A DNA stretch of 60,854 nt. It comes from Chloromonas sp. AAM2. Lineage: Eukaryota; Chlorophyta; Chlorophyceae; Chlamydomonadales; Chlamydomonadaceae. The position numbers and the translations under genes are program-made. How positions within the stretch are numbered: the stretch's first letter is position 1; each line of letters begins with the position of its first letter. Location of the stretch: NCBI GenBank assembly GCA_004335635.1, contig QAXH01003220.1, positions 1-60,854 on the forward strand. The letters are read 5' to 3'. The notes beneath the pieces are model-generated. The model did no database searches. It was not told the DNA's origin and saw only the letters and a program-made list of their open reading frames with translations. Shown in pieces: positions 17,301 through 27,564 of this stretch.

Positions 17301-18009
17301 CACGCACGGCTGTGCCGCTGTGCGGCGACGCAAGAGAGGACTGGAAGATTGTCAGGGCGTTGTCAGAGGTACGCGGAATAGTTTGCAACACATGCCTTTA
17401 TGAGGAGTTCGTACCGACTGAGCTGCCGCATTTCTAAGTTGGACGCTGATGTGGCTTGTAATGTGCTGGGGTGGTGACCTGGGTTTGTTGTGACTCTGTG
17501 GTGTTGACAATGCAATGCATTCCAACTGCTTTGAGCTGGCCATGACTGCACGTGTGCAGGTGCTGGGCAAGTCGCTTCCGTACGATTCAGCGGCGGGTGT
17601 GCGGGCGCGCTTGGCGGATGTGGCGCCCCACTTTGCAGTCCTCAATGCAACACAGGTAAGGGCACGTGTACAAGTCAAGGCTCGAGCTGTCCTTGAAGAA
17701 CAGTTGCAGGGTGGCAAGGGAACAGGAATAGGACAGGCTGGGTCCATCCTGGTGCTCATTTGTGCCATGCTCTGTCAAAGCAGCACGTGACAATGTTATC
17801 ACCCGTTTTCTATTGGCTGTCTGATGCAGGCGCCAGTATGGCTCAATGGAGAAGTGATCAAGGGCCTCGAGGCGATAGCAGCGCGGCAGAAGTTGGAGTC
17901 GAGCACGCCTCTCAAGTCACCCATTGATAACTTTTACATGACTGATGTCATCAGCCGCGCAAGTGCCACTATGGCCAAGTGTGTGTTGGCGCGGCAGGCG
18001 CAAGCATAA
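11369..18009 (+). CDS. NDUFS1: NADH:ubiquinone oxidoreductase 75-kDa Fe-S subunit (complex I), about 15 exons
   Basis: Largest subunit of the mitochondrial complex I NADH-oxidising arm; carries iron-sulfur clusters that pass electrons from NADH toward ubiquinone. Exon 1 (11369-11640) encodes a Met/Ser/Arg-rich presequence, a proline-rich linker and the start of the ferredoxin-like domain ([10 protein letters not shown]). Exon 2 supplies [19 protein letters not shown], with [2Fe-2S] cysteines. The exon near 12268-12446 has [17 protein letters not shown], giving the His plus three Cys set, and CIHCTR, completed by CVRF in the exon near 13522. Later exons (14071, 14366, 14843, 15263, 15670, 16183, 16792, 17184, 17561, 17830) follow family order, including [31 protein letters not shown] split by no stop, NMEGRVQQT and [19 protein letters not shown], and end at TAA 18007-18009. 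All expected regions are present. An exon-end duplication lies in the intron after the exon ending at 14482. Confidence 0.95.
14443..14640 (+). repeat. About 131-bp tandem duplication copying an NDUFS1 exon end and 5' splice site
   Basis: The true exon ends AGGAGGCAGAGGCTCAACG, then CCCATGATCAAG at 14482, followed by GTGGGT. At 14574-14613 the intron repeats CTCAGGAGGCAGAGGCGG, then CCCATGATCAAG, followed by GTACGG. Similarity continues past the donor (GGTTGC..TTGGCAATA in both), so exon tail, donor and intron start were copied together at an offset of 131 bp. Confidence 0.85.
15163..15222. repeat. TGCTG/TTGCT pentamer repeat in NDUFS1 intron
   Basis: Tandem TGCTG units changing into TTGCT/TTTGC units, a pyrimidine/guanine-rich microsatellite upstream of the exon beginning near 15263. 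Confidence 0.8.
15484..15556. repeat. 36-bp tandem duplication in NDUFS1 intron
   Basis: Two near-identical 36-bp units, each containing TTGTGGTTTGTATGCGTGTC, lie head to tail and differ at only a few bases. They do not overlap an exon. Confidence 0.85.
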
Positions 18010-18950
18010 GCGTCAAGTGTCATCAGCTCCATGTCATGGGCGATGTTGTGCACACTGTGCATACGACATCATGGCAGAGTGTGCATTGAGCAGGACCAGA
18101 GACGGCCGCAACCACAACTGCAAGTCTGTCACTGCATTCCGTGCTGGCGTGGCGTACAGTGACAAGCCCTGGTTACAAACAGTGTTGGCACACATGTGTG
18201 ACTTTGATGAATGGTTTAATGGAGTGCAGCCTGTGCGACTGGCATGATAGGCATGGTTTGTGAGCAGGATAGGCATGGTTTGTGCTTGATGATAGCAGAG
18301 ACCACACGATCATGGGCATGTCAGCAGGGTAACAGATGCTTTTTGGCACATGCCATACAATGAGCACTTTGACAACATGGTGTACAGCAAGGCATGTGCA
18401 ACGGTGCTCACTTCTGGCATTAGTTTCGAGTGCTTGGAACCTTACCGGAGGCGAGCCCATCTGAACCTCATACAGCAGACGCCATTGCACTTGGAAAAGT
18501 CCTCGCGTTAGAGCTTGTGCATGGTCAATAGTTGTGATGCAAACGTCATTCGTGCGCGGGCATACGTTTGGCAGCATCGATTTGTTTGTTCAGATATCTA
18601 TTTGTGTAGATGGCGAAGTGAGGCTAGGTAACAAATTAGACCACTTGTTGTACGTATGGGCGGTGTGCACTTGATACAGAGAGGTGTCTGCGCGACGTCT
18701 TAAACAGCTTGTTTCTTGTCTGACTTCTGTCTCGCGATGATTGGTTCTTACAGTTGGCTGCAACAGTGTGTAAGACCGAGTCTGGTCGGATTGTCACTGT
18801 ACTTGTTATTTATTTCATTACACGCCCGCCCGCACTGTACCAGGCAAGCATGCCACTGTGCTGCATGCATACCAGTGCTGCATGCTCTGGTGCCAACAGC
18901 TTAGAAGACAAGCAGGCACAGGGTGTGGATGATCCCCAGAGACGCACAAG
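18010..18950. other. NDUFS1 3' flank, no gene seen
   Basis: No conserved coding segment. A 24-bp direct repeat (GGATAGGCATGGTTTGTG and flanks) lies at about 18244-18284. The NDUFS1 3' UTR and polyadenylation site must be here. Confidence 0.4.
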
Positions 18951-19160
18951 AACTGTGCACAGAATGCTAAGGCCACTAGCGCTGGGCAGGTGCTCTTGGT
19001 CCATGAGTGCTAGTTGGCCACAGTTGTGGCAAAGCTGGTTCCCAGTGCGCCACTGCTGTTGCCTACTGACAGGTAGGTCTCCCTCTGCTTTCCAGGTTGG
19101 GCAGCTGCCAGTGCCGGATACCTCTCTGTGGATTATACAGCACAGTGGCAGCACTTGTGA
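18950..19160 (-). repeat. Diverged repeat, copy 1 (pairs with 23075-23270)
   Basis: About 200 bp resembling 23075-23270 in the same orientation. Shared blocks include AGTTGGCCACAGTTGT, CCACTGCTG and AGGTTGGGCAGCTG followed by CAGTGCCGGATA. On the minus strand one frame reads QQQWRTGNQLCHNCGQL, resembling the second half of a GATA-type zinc finger, but the first Cys pair is not in frame, so coding capacity is doubtful. It lies 3' of the SAM-like gene and may be part of the duplicated unit. Confidence 0.6.
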
Positions 19161-19491
19161 TCAGCAAGGTACACATAACATATGAAATGCAATGATGGGG
19201 ATACGCATGCATTCATTGGCACCACTCCTGCAAAGGTCAACTAGGGTGCAGAGACCTGGTGATTGCCTGTGCATTCTGAACAGAAACCGTTCAAAGCAAA
19301 CAAAAGCAGGAAGGTAAGGGGTGGTGAGCCAGGCCGTCGACTGAGTGTGACTGCAGCCCACAATTTCTGTATCTGGCTTGCCAGGCACTGCCCATACCCA
19401 CATACTTGTCATATTTATGATATATACAAGTATATGTTGCCATGCAGGCTCATCCATGCACGCCATGCAGGCATGCACACCAGGATGGCAT

Positions 19492-21267
19492 TCAGTACTC
19501 ACAACGCAGCTGCTGGGGTGTTGCTTTGGTTGCCGCATCAGACGCAATCCCCCTTTTCTGCTGCTTGAGACAGGCATTGAAGCCCTCCACTTCCACCTGC
19601 GCCTTCTCCGACTGTTCGTCCAGCAGTTGCAACACTTGATCCACGTTTGCTTGCACGTCAGCGCCAACTGGAGTGTCCACTGCTGCTGTCTTCAGGCATA
19701 GCTTCGCCGCTGGATTCAGTCTCTCTTTCTCCAGCTGTTCCAGGCGCTGCTGTAGACCGTGTAAGCCCTGTAATCCTAACTCTTTCTCTTGCACGATCGG
19801 TGCTTCTGCAAATGGTGGATTGGCCAATGGCAGGGGGCATGTGTCATCATTTTTAGCAACTTTGCGGCAAGTATGACCCATACAGAACAACAAAGTGTTA
19901 CCATGCTTGTTGCATGGCTGCTATGCATATATACGTGGCAGCCCACGACTTTGCTGTCTGTAGCTGGTCAGTACTCTTCAGGGCGTTTAATGCATCTGCT
20001 TTGGTGTTGGTGCATTGTGTGCAGTCCCGTTCAGCTCTGCTCAACTCTGCTTGAGAAAGCTCTGGGACAAGTCTTAACCTTGTGGTTGTGGCGAGCGCTA
20101 GGCATGCCAAGGATTGCCAATAGCATGACGTTACTGAAGTGTGGATACACATGACCACCACATGCTATTGCCAGAACTGTCAACGCGCTGCAGTGCTCAA
20201 ACGCATAACGTGGAAGGACTACACGCCTCACCCACTTTGGTTAAGCGCTGCTGCTGCTCCTGCAGCTTGCTGTTTCGCTAGATGTGCCTTCCGAAGCATC
20301 TCAATCTGCTGAAGATCGAACGGTTGTGCCTTTTGAAGCACGTGCCGAGCGCCTACGGCAGCCTGAAGCTGCTGTGGCGCATGCTGTGGAGGCCAGGGCT
20401 GAGCAGCCCTTCCTGCAAACGGCGCCCGCAGCTGGCTTGGCACAGACTTCTGCCTGTGGTGCTCGGACACTCAGCCTTCTGTAAAAGGAGTTGAACCACA
20501 GCCTGTCTATCATCAGCGAACAGAGGGTCAGCATGAGGATGCGTGTGACTGGAAGAAGGCGCATCCCAAGCAACCCTATCCATGGGGAGCAACCGCACAG
20601 GAGGCCAACAGAAATAGAATGGCCGCCTGCAGGAAGTGGAAGGCCATCAGAAAGAAGCTGGGGCTCCCTTGAGCGTGTTCGCAGTGGTCCGGCTCGCACA
20701 CCGCACCTGCCCGGTTCCAATGCTGCGACTTGGCGGCCAAGATCTGATCAATGCGCCCTGGCACCAGGTTGGGAACGGCGCTCAGACCTTCCCTTGTCGC
20801 CGACAGCAGCGAACCAAGGCTGTCGTAGCCGCTGCCAGCTAGGCTTTTCAAGTATGGCTCAAACGAAATTAGCAGATCGGGTGTGATGAGCTCTTTCAAT
20901 GCGGCTCGCACGCGCTCTTCTGGCGCGCCTGCGGCATCAACAACGGGCACGGGATGCTTATCAGATTATCGGTGCAGCAAACATATCAGCTTGCCTACAA
21001 CCACTGCCTACATTTCAATGCACTGGTAACCAAATCACCTGAGGCTTTGGATGAGTAAGTTTGTCTCTGCTTGGCTGCCATGAGCTCCCCAATGCGTCCG
21101 GGTGGCAGACCATGCACGGTGCGCAGGTCCTCGCGTGTCGCGGACTGCAGGGCATTTCTAGTATCGTAGCCGGCATCGCCAAGGTCCTTCAAGTGCGGTT
21201 CAAACGAAGGCGCAACATCTGGCCCGAGGAACTGACTGAACAGGTCTCTGATACCGTCATCTCCCAT
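19492..21267 (-). CDS. Predicted protein with two SAM-like domains and a coiled-coil segment
   Basis: At least four minus-strand exons are proposed. The start ATG is at 21267 (MGDDGIRDLFSQFLG). The first SAM-like unit runs FEPHLKDLGDAGYDTRNAL, SATREDLRTVHGLPPGRI, to about 21045. The second (about 20922-20693) repeats the pattern: FEPYLKSLAGSGYDSLGSLL, SATREGLSAVPNLVPGRI. A Gln/Ala-rich segment follows (20470-20232; QQLQAAVGARHVLQKAQ). The segment near 19830-19492 is Leu/Glu/Gln-rich with heptad spacing (LQGLHGLQQRLEQLEKERL), a likely coiled coil; its end may be a TGA or a further splice donor. The repeated pattern resembles sterile-alpha-motif helices, but family membership is inferred. No catalytic residues are seen; a protein-protein interaction role is only a guess. 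A diverged partial copy lies at 24.1-25.1 kb. Confidence 0.5.
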
Positions 21268-23074
21268 GCCTGCGGCCGTGCAAGTTGGAGGACACTGTAC
21301 ATTGGCTTTGACGATCGCCTGTGGTGCGTCCGCCCGTGTAAGCTGGAGGGTTCGTGCCAGCGATTGGGTAGCATTCAAACACAACAGACAGCTACAGCCA
21401 AATGCAAAGGGAGCTGTTGGTGCGCACGCAACCGTGTCTGTTGGGACACAGACGCAGGCATGCAACCATCAAATTCAAACAAACAGCTCGTCGAGGATTA
21501 TGCATGTGAACTTGTGAAGAGCCAGCAAACTTTTCAATGCACGGGGAGTGAAGCAGGCGACGAGCCGCAAATGGCCTCACCTAATTCATTGGGTGGAATT
21601 TGTGCGCGACTTTTCCACAAGTAGCTGACAGGCCACATCGCGCAGACCACAGCTGAAAAGCGCGCGCCCTCTATAAGTAATGTCAGCAGAACGCCAACCT
21701 TGGCGGAGCTGTGCCGAAGTTGTTGAGCTGAGCTACAGCTGATGTAAACGTGGCAAGAGAGTTGCGATGCGTGCAGCTGGCAACACAGAGGAGGCAACTC
21801 GTGAAGTTACGCTGGATAAGTGTCCTGACGGTCAGAGAGCAAGATCTTTGTAACCGAGTCACGCTCACGCCGGACACGTGCACGGGCAAAAGCGTTAACA
21901 TTTACTCAAATCAGGTCCTACATCAGATCCCAAACACAGCATGACATGCGAACGTTGAAAAAGCGCCTGAGCAGTTCTGAAGCTGTTGGCGGAATGCAGA
22001 AGAACGAGGACACATGACAGGTACTCCAATCAAGTTCCAAACACACTTCGCCGTTCGCAACCCTTGAGGCAACGCTGCTCTGAAGTTACCTTAACAATGT
22101 CCTGCTTTTCCTTGGCTGCCTGCCATTATTGTTACACGTTGTTTGCTGCCTGGCACACAACGACCGACCAGCACTGGCAGTGACGGTGGATGTCATCGCT
22201 GCACATACCTTTTTGGATACTTTAGTGCTTGCTCCAACTCTCCGCAGTGTAAGTGCGCACTGCACGGTGAGAACGAGGTGCCACATGCAATTCGCCTGCA
22301 AAGCATACCCCATCATGGAACCCCAGCGCTGTTACATAGTTGATTGGTTTGTTCAGGCAGGTTAAGCTTACACTGGAGTGGCTATCACAAAGCTTACACT
22401 TGAGTGGCTATCACAAAGCATACACTTGAGTGGCTATCACTGCCAGCATACAGGCGGAATGGCTGATCCAGCACACGAGGTAAGAGCTCTGTGCAGGTTT
22501 GTCTGACCTTGCAGATTTCCACATTTTGAAACATTGCCACAACGCAGTTACGTGCTCCAACACAAACGTCTCCAACATAAACGAATATAATCGGCATTTG
22601 GCCCGCATGAAGCAGTTCAAGATGCAAGAGCGTGAGCAATTTCAGGGCGATTTTGCATTTTAGGGCGATGGTTGCCCTGGCTGACAAAGCGCACTTTCTG
22701 ACTCTAGCCGCTTTAAGCGGCATTGTATTATCTGACCCAACTCGTCGATGAGAAAGCAAGCAGGCTGAGCACATGCCATCGAACAGCCAGTCGGACGATT
22801 GAACATTTACAGCAAACCATTCCCGTACAGACATGCTCACTGTACATTGTCTTGCTTGTCGTGTGTCGAGGATAAGCTATCCAAAATGGCCAAGGCTGGC
22901 CCACAACTGGTTCATCAGACCCAGCCACCTCGTCTGAACATTTTCTAAGCAACTCTCTGACTTCACAAAGGTCTGAAGGTCAGCAGACTTGGCTTTGTGG
23001 GCTGACTAATCAAACACTGTTGTCATTCGTAGCCGAAGCTTGCCATTTGCCACCAGACACAAGCCGCATAACAC
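21268..23074. other. Repeat-bearing interval between SAM-like gene and its copy
   Basis: No convincing gene. Minus-strand frames at 22394-22840 and 22728-22952 are open but match no family I know. It contains the 26-bp triple repeat at about 22363-22440. The segment AGGCGGAATGGCTGATCC at about 22452 resembles AGGCGGATCGGCTGTTCC near 25471, so a further diverged repeat pair spans this region. Confidence 0.4.
22363..22440. repeat. 26-bp direct repeat, three copies
   Basis: Three head-to-tail units built on AAGCTTACACTTGAGTGGCT, differing by one or two bases each. There are no spacers, so this is a minisatellite and not a CRISPR array. Confidence 0.85.
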
Positions 23075-23270
23075 TAGCAGCGGGACACGTAGCCAGCTGC
23101 TCTGGGTCCATGCGTATCAGTTGGCCACAGTTGTCACGAAGGTGTCTCCCAGTGCACCACTGCTGCTGCCTCCTTCTGGCAGGTAGCTCTCCCTTCCCTT
23201 CCCAGGTTGGGCAGCTGTCAGTGCCGGATATCTCTCTGAGGATACGCATGCAGAACAGTGCCAGTGATTC
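23075..23270 (-). repeat. Diverged repeat, copy 2 (pairs with 18950-19160)
   Basis: Same block order as copy 1. On the minus strand the counterpart of the GATA-like half finger reads QQQWCTGRHLRDNCGQL, which has lost one of the cysteines, consistent with decay. It ends next to a solo copy of the 19-bp terminal motif at 23277. Confidence 0.6.
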
Positions 23271-23276
23271 TCATCT

Positions 23277-23304
23277 GTCCCAGAACTGGCAAACATCTTT
23301 TCTT
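23277..23304. mobile_element. Solo copy of 19-bp terminal motif (family of six)
   Basis: Reverse complement of GTTTGCCAGTTCTGGGACA followed outward by CATCTTTTC. No partner in opposite orientation is found within 3 kb upstream, so this is a solo end, a truncated element or one whose partner has diverged. Confidence 0.7.
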
Positions 23305-24115
23305 GCATGGCTGCTATGTAACTTCCATGTATATACATGACACCGTTATACGTGACAGCGGACGCCGCTTCACAGATGGATTGTCAATGCGCTTCTGAGT
23401 CCACGTTGCTGGGTGCTTCTGCCAATTATTGATCTGTTGCTTGGCAGATTCACGTGATCAGAATGTGATGTGCACTAGGCAATCTGGTTTTCTGTTTTTT
23501 TGGCCTCGGACACAACATGGCCTATCTGGACATATACACAAGTACGTACACATTTACTGTGAAGCTGATCAGTTGGTGCCCTGGCTGGTGCGTCAGCTGC
23601 AAGTCCCAATGCTTGAAGACGTCCAAGCTGCACTGTCAGATCCCCCTGCCCCCTTCTCTCCAACCACTCCTGACATTTTTGCCAATACTGCAGCGTCTGT
23701 CATGTTATACACCTTTCCGATACCTGCAACTACAGCGGTCAAGTTGGCAGTGGCACAGAACGTTTTGGCAGTGGCAAGTTGACCTATCCAAGCAACCAGA
23801 ACAACACACGTGTGGTGGTAATGGGTCAGAGGTGTGGTGGTCGTGTGTCTATCCATACTGTCGCACGCACGGCTGTTGTTTACAGGCAGCTGAACTTGCA
23901 CAGGACCATTTCCAAATTAGTTTGCTCTGACTTTGTGTAGTTTGTCAGTCCTTCGTGGCCATTCATGGCCAAAAGATGTTTATCAGGCATGAGATGCAGC
24001 CACTTTAGTACTTTGACTGTGCAGTCGCCTGAGTGGAAGTTGCCTGCTGCTATGCTTTGCTTGAATCATTCATTGATTGAGCACACTAAATACTAAGCTG
24101 GTAGGGCGCTGACGT

Positions 24116-25112
24116 GCTGAAATGCACGCCTCGCTCACTGCTGCTCCAGCTGCTGCCCCAGGTGCTGCTCCAGCTGCCGCTCCAGGTGCTGCTCCAGGTG
24201 CTGCCCCAGGTGCTGCTGTAAAGCCTGCGTTTCAAAGCAGCGCCAGGAGGCGGCGAGACAGCAGGAAGCGGCACGGCATGCTGGGAAAACGTTCATCGCA
24301 CGGGCTACATGAAGCTTGATTCTCTTCCCATCCCCTGCTGTGTCAGCTGTGGTCAGAGCGACTGCGTGCCTCACCCACGTTGGAAAGGCGCTTGTGCTGC
24401 TCCTGCTGCAGCTCCAGGGTGCAGCCTGGCTTGTTGTGCCTTCATCAAACCGTCTGCAGCGACCTGAAGCTGCTGTGGCTGCAGAAAGGGCTGGCCGTGC
24501 AGTCCTGCAAGCGGCAGCGCACGCACAGCCTGCATGCACTCATTTCCAGCCTGCAATTCAAAGCTATGCCATTCGTTGTTTTCTTTCAGCAACTTTACTG
24601 CGGTGCAAACCGCAGTGCACAGACCACCCGTTAGTAGGGCTTCAGACGGAAGCAAGTTCAATGGGTTCGTCAAAATGATTGGATTGTCTTTGCTTGTTTC
24701 TCTGAAGGCCACTGTCGGGCAGAGTGGCTCGTCTGCACCACCATGTTCAAATCACATTGTAAGTGCGCCGATTCCATGTCAGGGAGGGTCCCATCGCTCT
24801 TCATGATCATGATGGGCATTGCCCGGTACAAGCTCCTCATTGCAATGCCTCTGCAGCCTCATATCGCAGTGTGGTCGCACACCGCACCTGCCCGGTTCAA
24901 AGGCATGTGCCGCGACTTGGCGGCCAAGAGCAGATCAATGAGCCCCGCTGCCAGGTTCGGGACGGTGAACAGGCCCTCCCTTGTCGCCGACAGCAGCGCC
25001 AGAAAGCTGCCGTACCCGCTGTCAGCTAAGTTGACGAAAGGAGCCAGTGGGTTGTATGGGAGGGTTGGAATGGTGAGCATCACAGACATCGGAGCACGAG
25101 GGCACCAGAGCG
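24116..25112 (-). pseudogene. Diverged partial copy of the SAM-like gene
   Basis: Minus-strand similarity to the gene at 19.5-21.3 kb in the same order. A SAM-like unit at about 25065-24890 (LADSGYGSFLALLSATREGL, then VPNLAAGLIDLLLAAKSRHM) matches the second unit. A Gln/Ala segment at 24520-24370 (QPFLQPQQLQVAADGLMKAQ) matches the Gln/Ala exon. A Gln/Leu/His repeat at 24235-24135 (QHLEQHLERQLEQHLGQQ) comes from a 12-bp unit. The first SAM-like unit and the start are not found, and the region between pieces has stops. It is either a decayed duplicate or a divergent paralogue whose exons I cannot resolve. Confidence 0.45.
24140..24220. repeat. 12-bp repeat GCTGCTCCAGGT and variants
   Basis: Short in-frame repeat of 12 bp, variants of GCTGCTCCAGGT/GCTGCCCCAGGT, which generates the Gln-His-Leu-Glu pattern on the minus strand and an Ala-Pro pattern on the plus strand. 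Confidence 0.7.
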
Positions 25113-25535
25113 GCATCGGATCGCCTTGACCCCAGCGTCAAATTACGAAAACAGGCATACACAGCGTGCTTGGCTGCCAGTCCGGCACTGCAAAGGTGCA
25201 GGTCAAAGCTGCAGAGTTTTGAATGGTTCAGTGTTTGCTCCAGCTTCAGTGCTTGCAAGCAGTCCGGCCAGTGATATGATCGCCAGGCCTAAAACCAACA
25301 TCCACACCCCTGCACATCCACGCCTCCACACCCCTGGTTCAGTGCTGTTCCATGGTTCATCATCTTGCATGGTCCCATTTTGGCATGGCAAGACACAACT
25401 GTCCTTCTGGAGATAGATGTCGTTCCAGGTGACATTAAACCCACTTTACATTGGTAATCACCACCGTGTAGGCGGATCGGCTGTTCCAGCACACGAGCCA
25501 CATGTAGGCCCGATCAACCTTGCGTGGAGAGGCAA

Positions 25536-25626
25536 TCTATACCAAGCAATTGCTGTCTTCTGAATTGTCAGAGTAGGATGTCCTGGGCACCGTACTGATT
25601 CTCCAAGCAATTGCTGTCTTCTGAAT
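25536..25626. repeat. Direct repeat CCAAGCAATTGCTGTCTTCT, two copies about 58 bp apart
   Basis: Two copies of a 24-bp sequence starting CCAAGCAATTGCTGTC. Downstream on the minus strand (25725-25600) a frame reads GVREQLQRKRAKPGHVECYF, which might be a transposase remnant, but the family is not recognised. Confidence 0.6.
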
Positions 25627-25992
25627 AGTCGTTGGCCACTGCCGCACGGTATTGCCAAAATAACACTCTACATGCCCAGGTTTAGCCCTCTTGCGTTGCA
25701 ATTGTTCACGCACACCAGTTGACAAGCCATCAGGAAGGACAACCCGTGGACAACCTGGCTGACAAAGCCAAATCCTGCTTCGATTTTACCACCTATAACC
25801 GCGATTGCTGTATGTTGTTGATACTGCAGCTCTCAGCTTCGCCATGATCACCGCTGTTGCCGACCCTGTACCCGGTACACACTCCTGAGGCAGGTCTCTC
25901 CCTTGGTCATGACCGTGTTGAGCATTCCTCACGATGGCCTTGTTTCATCTTCTACTGTTGCCTGGCCCATGTAGCGGATCCACTTGTTGCCC

Positions 25993-27360
25993 TCATCTCC
26001 AGCCATGCTGCTCGTTGACGTCATCATCCCAGCTGATGTGGTATGACTTTGCACAGCCAGGTGCGCTCTCCTCTCCAGCCCCGCAGCAGTCCCAGAACCT
26101 CAGCAGCCCCCGCCGCCCTGTGACTGCCTGAAGCTGGTGCTCAGGGGCTTCACTCGTACGGACAAACCCGATGGCCTGTAGAAGTGCACAATGTGATAAC
26201 ACAATCGTGCGATAAAGATGTGGCTGGTCATCAGTCACCTTAGCAGGAGCAGGAGCGCGTAGCTGTGGTGCAAGCATGCCAGGCCATGCCAGGCCTGCCG
26301 TCCAACCCCCAAAGCTGAGCACGCAGCGTTTTAACAGCACCGTGGAAAGCAGCAAAGCATCTCTTGAAAAACAGCATCTCTCTTGGTTTTGACGCAACCA
26401 AGCCATGCAAAAACCAAAGCAGTTTGCCAGTTCTGGGACAATTCCTGGGAGCAAGTGTGAGCCTTGGGATGCAATTTGCTGTGCATGGTTCTCACAGGGA
26501 CTGTGGCCACCCAGGTAAGGTTTGAGATGCGCACGCCCATGAGGCGTTGACAGTTGATTGGGTGAGAGGTTGTCAGGGTGTGACAGCATTGAACAAATGG
26601 CCTGTTGCAAGGTCATTATGACTGAAATGCCGGACTTGTGACTGATCATGCATGAGCATGAGAGGACTGTGTTGTTGTCTTGAGGGCGCAACATTATAAG
26701 AGGACATCGCGCTTGAGGTTGTGTATGTGCGATGACGCCCAGTAGAGTTGGTTGCAAACTCATTTTCAGTTGCGTTCACTTGCTATTGTAAGATACAGGA
26801 CAATACAATACCAACCTGTGAGTATCAACGCACACAGCGGCAGTGACGTGATTACCACCACACTGGGCCTGACGCTCAGTAGGTCTGCCAATGACGCTCA
26901 CCGTCTTGCAGTACCGCAACAGAGTTGGCTCATTAACAAAAATAAACAATTACACACTCACTTCGTGTGGGACAGGTGACCATACATACGGTTCTAGTAT
27001 CAGTTCTGTCCCAGAACTGGCAAACATCTTTTTTTGGTAAGCAGCAAAATCAAACAAAATAAAAAATTCATTTAGCAAACGCACCTTGGCCATCTCCCCT
27101 CCTGTCCACATAGCTGGGTGATGACTGCATGCAGCAGCGTGATTGAGGCTGGGCGCAAAGCGTGTGAAGCAGCGCTTGCACGTCAAGTGGGCCTGTGGCT
27201 TGCTAGCTGAAGCGCACTGGATGACGTGCGCTCTTTCCGCTAGCCTATGCGTGCAGTACGTGGGAACCAGGAAGTAGCTGCTGTGGCCCCAGCCGCTGAG
27301 CTTGGGTGTGCCCGAGTTGGGTCTGCACTGCCCAAGTGTGCTGGCATGTGTTGCCTGCAT
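25993..27360 (-). CDS. CHORD-like Cys/His-rich protein, 152 aa, two exons
   Basis: Exon 1 (27360-27085) gives 92 codons from MQATHASTLGQ; exon 2 (26175-25993) gives 60 codons and a TGA. The join is AAG/GTGCGT to CTACAG/GCC with no phase conflict. The protein has CKRCFTRFAPSLNHAAACSH, then HPAMWTGGEMAK, then RFWDCCGAGEESAPGC..SYH. This order (CxxC, C, HP, W.CC, GC, H) follows the metal-ligand order of the CHORD zinc domain (C..GC..F....C.YHPG...WSCC....GC..GH), but spacing and several residues differ, so only a CHORD-like zinc-binding fold is inferred. No partner or function is assigned. The intron (26176-27084) contains an element with inverted 19-bp termini. The start is shared upstream with betaine-aldehyde dehydrogenase. 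An earlier in-frame start was not found. Confidence 0.7.
26422..27035. mobile_element. Short element with 19-bp inverted termini in the CHORD-like gene intron
   Basis: The left end GTTTGCCAGTTCTGGGACA (26422-26440) and its exact reverse complement (27008-27026, read TGTCCCAGAACTGGCAAAC) face outward 605 bp apart. The right end continues into a T-run. The interior shows no transposase. The whole element lies within the intron 26176-27084. No target-site duplication is obvious at the outer ends. Confidence 0.6.
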
Positions 27361-27564
27361 GACAAGTCAGTCTTCAGATGATCCTTGAGTTTTCCCCGTG
27401 CACAAGTGCACCACGCTCTTCCCTTCTCACATGGAATTGCCACCGCGCTTGTCTGGAACGTCTAAAAAAAGCGCACAGTGACCGTTCTCGCATAACCGCG
27501 CTCGAGACATTTTGCAGACACGCGGTACGTCTTTGAATTTGTTATCGTAACTCACTGTTCAACA
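27361..27564. promoter_or_regulatory. Shared upstream region of the CHORD-like gene and betaine-aldehyde dehydrogenase
   Basis: Only 204 bp separate the two divergent ATGs, so a bidirectional promoter is likely unless 5' exons were missed. No TATA box is evident. Confidence 0.5.

Noticed and set aside
22363..22440. CRISPR-like direct repeats
   Set aside because: The copies are contiguous with no spacers and the genome is eukaryotic.
23117..23338. Recurrent peptide FASSGT seen in several frames
   Set aside because: It is the accidental translation of the 19-bp terminal motif and not a protein domain.
27240..27443. Alternative start of the CHORD-like gene at 27443
   Set aside because: That ATG is in a different frame from the conserved Cys/His segment.
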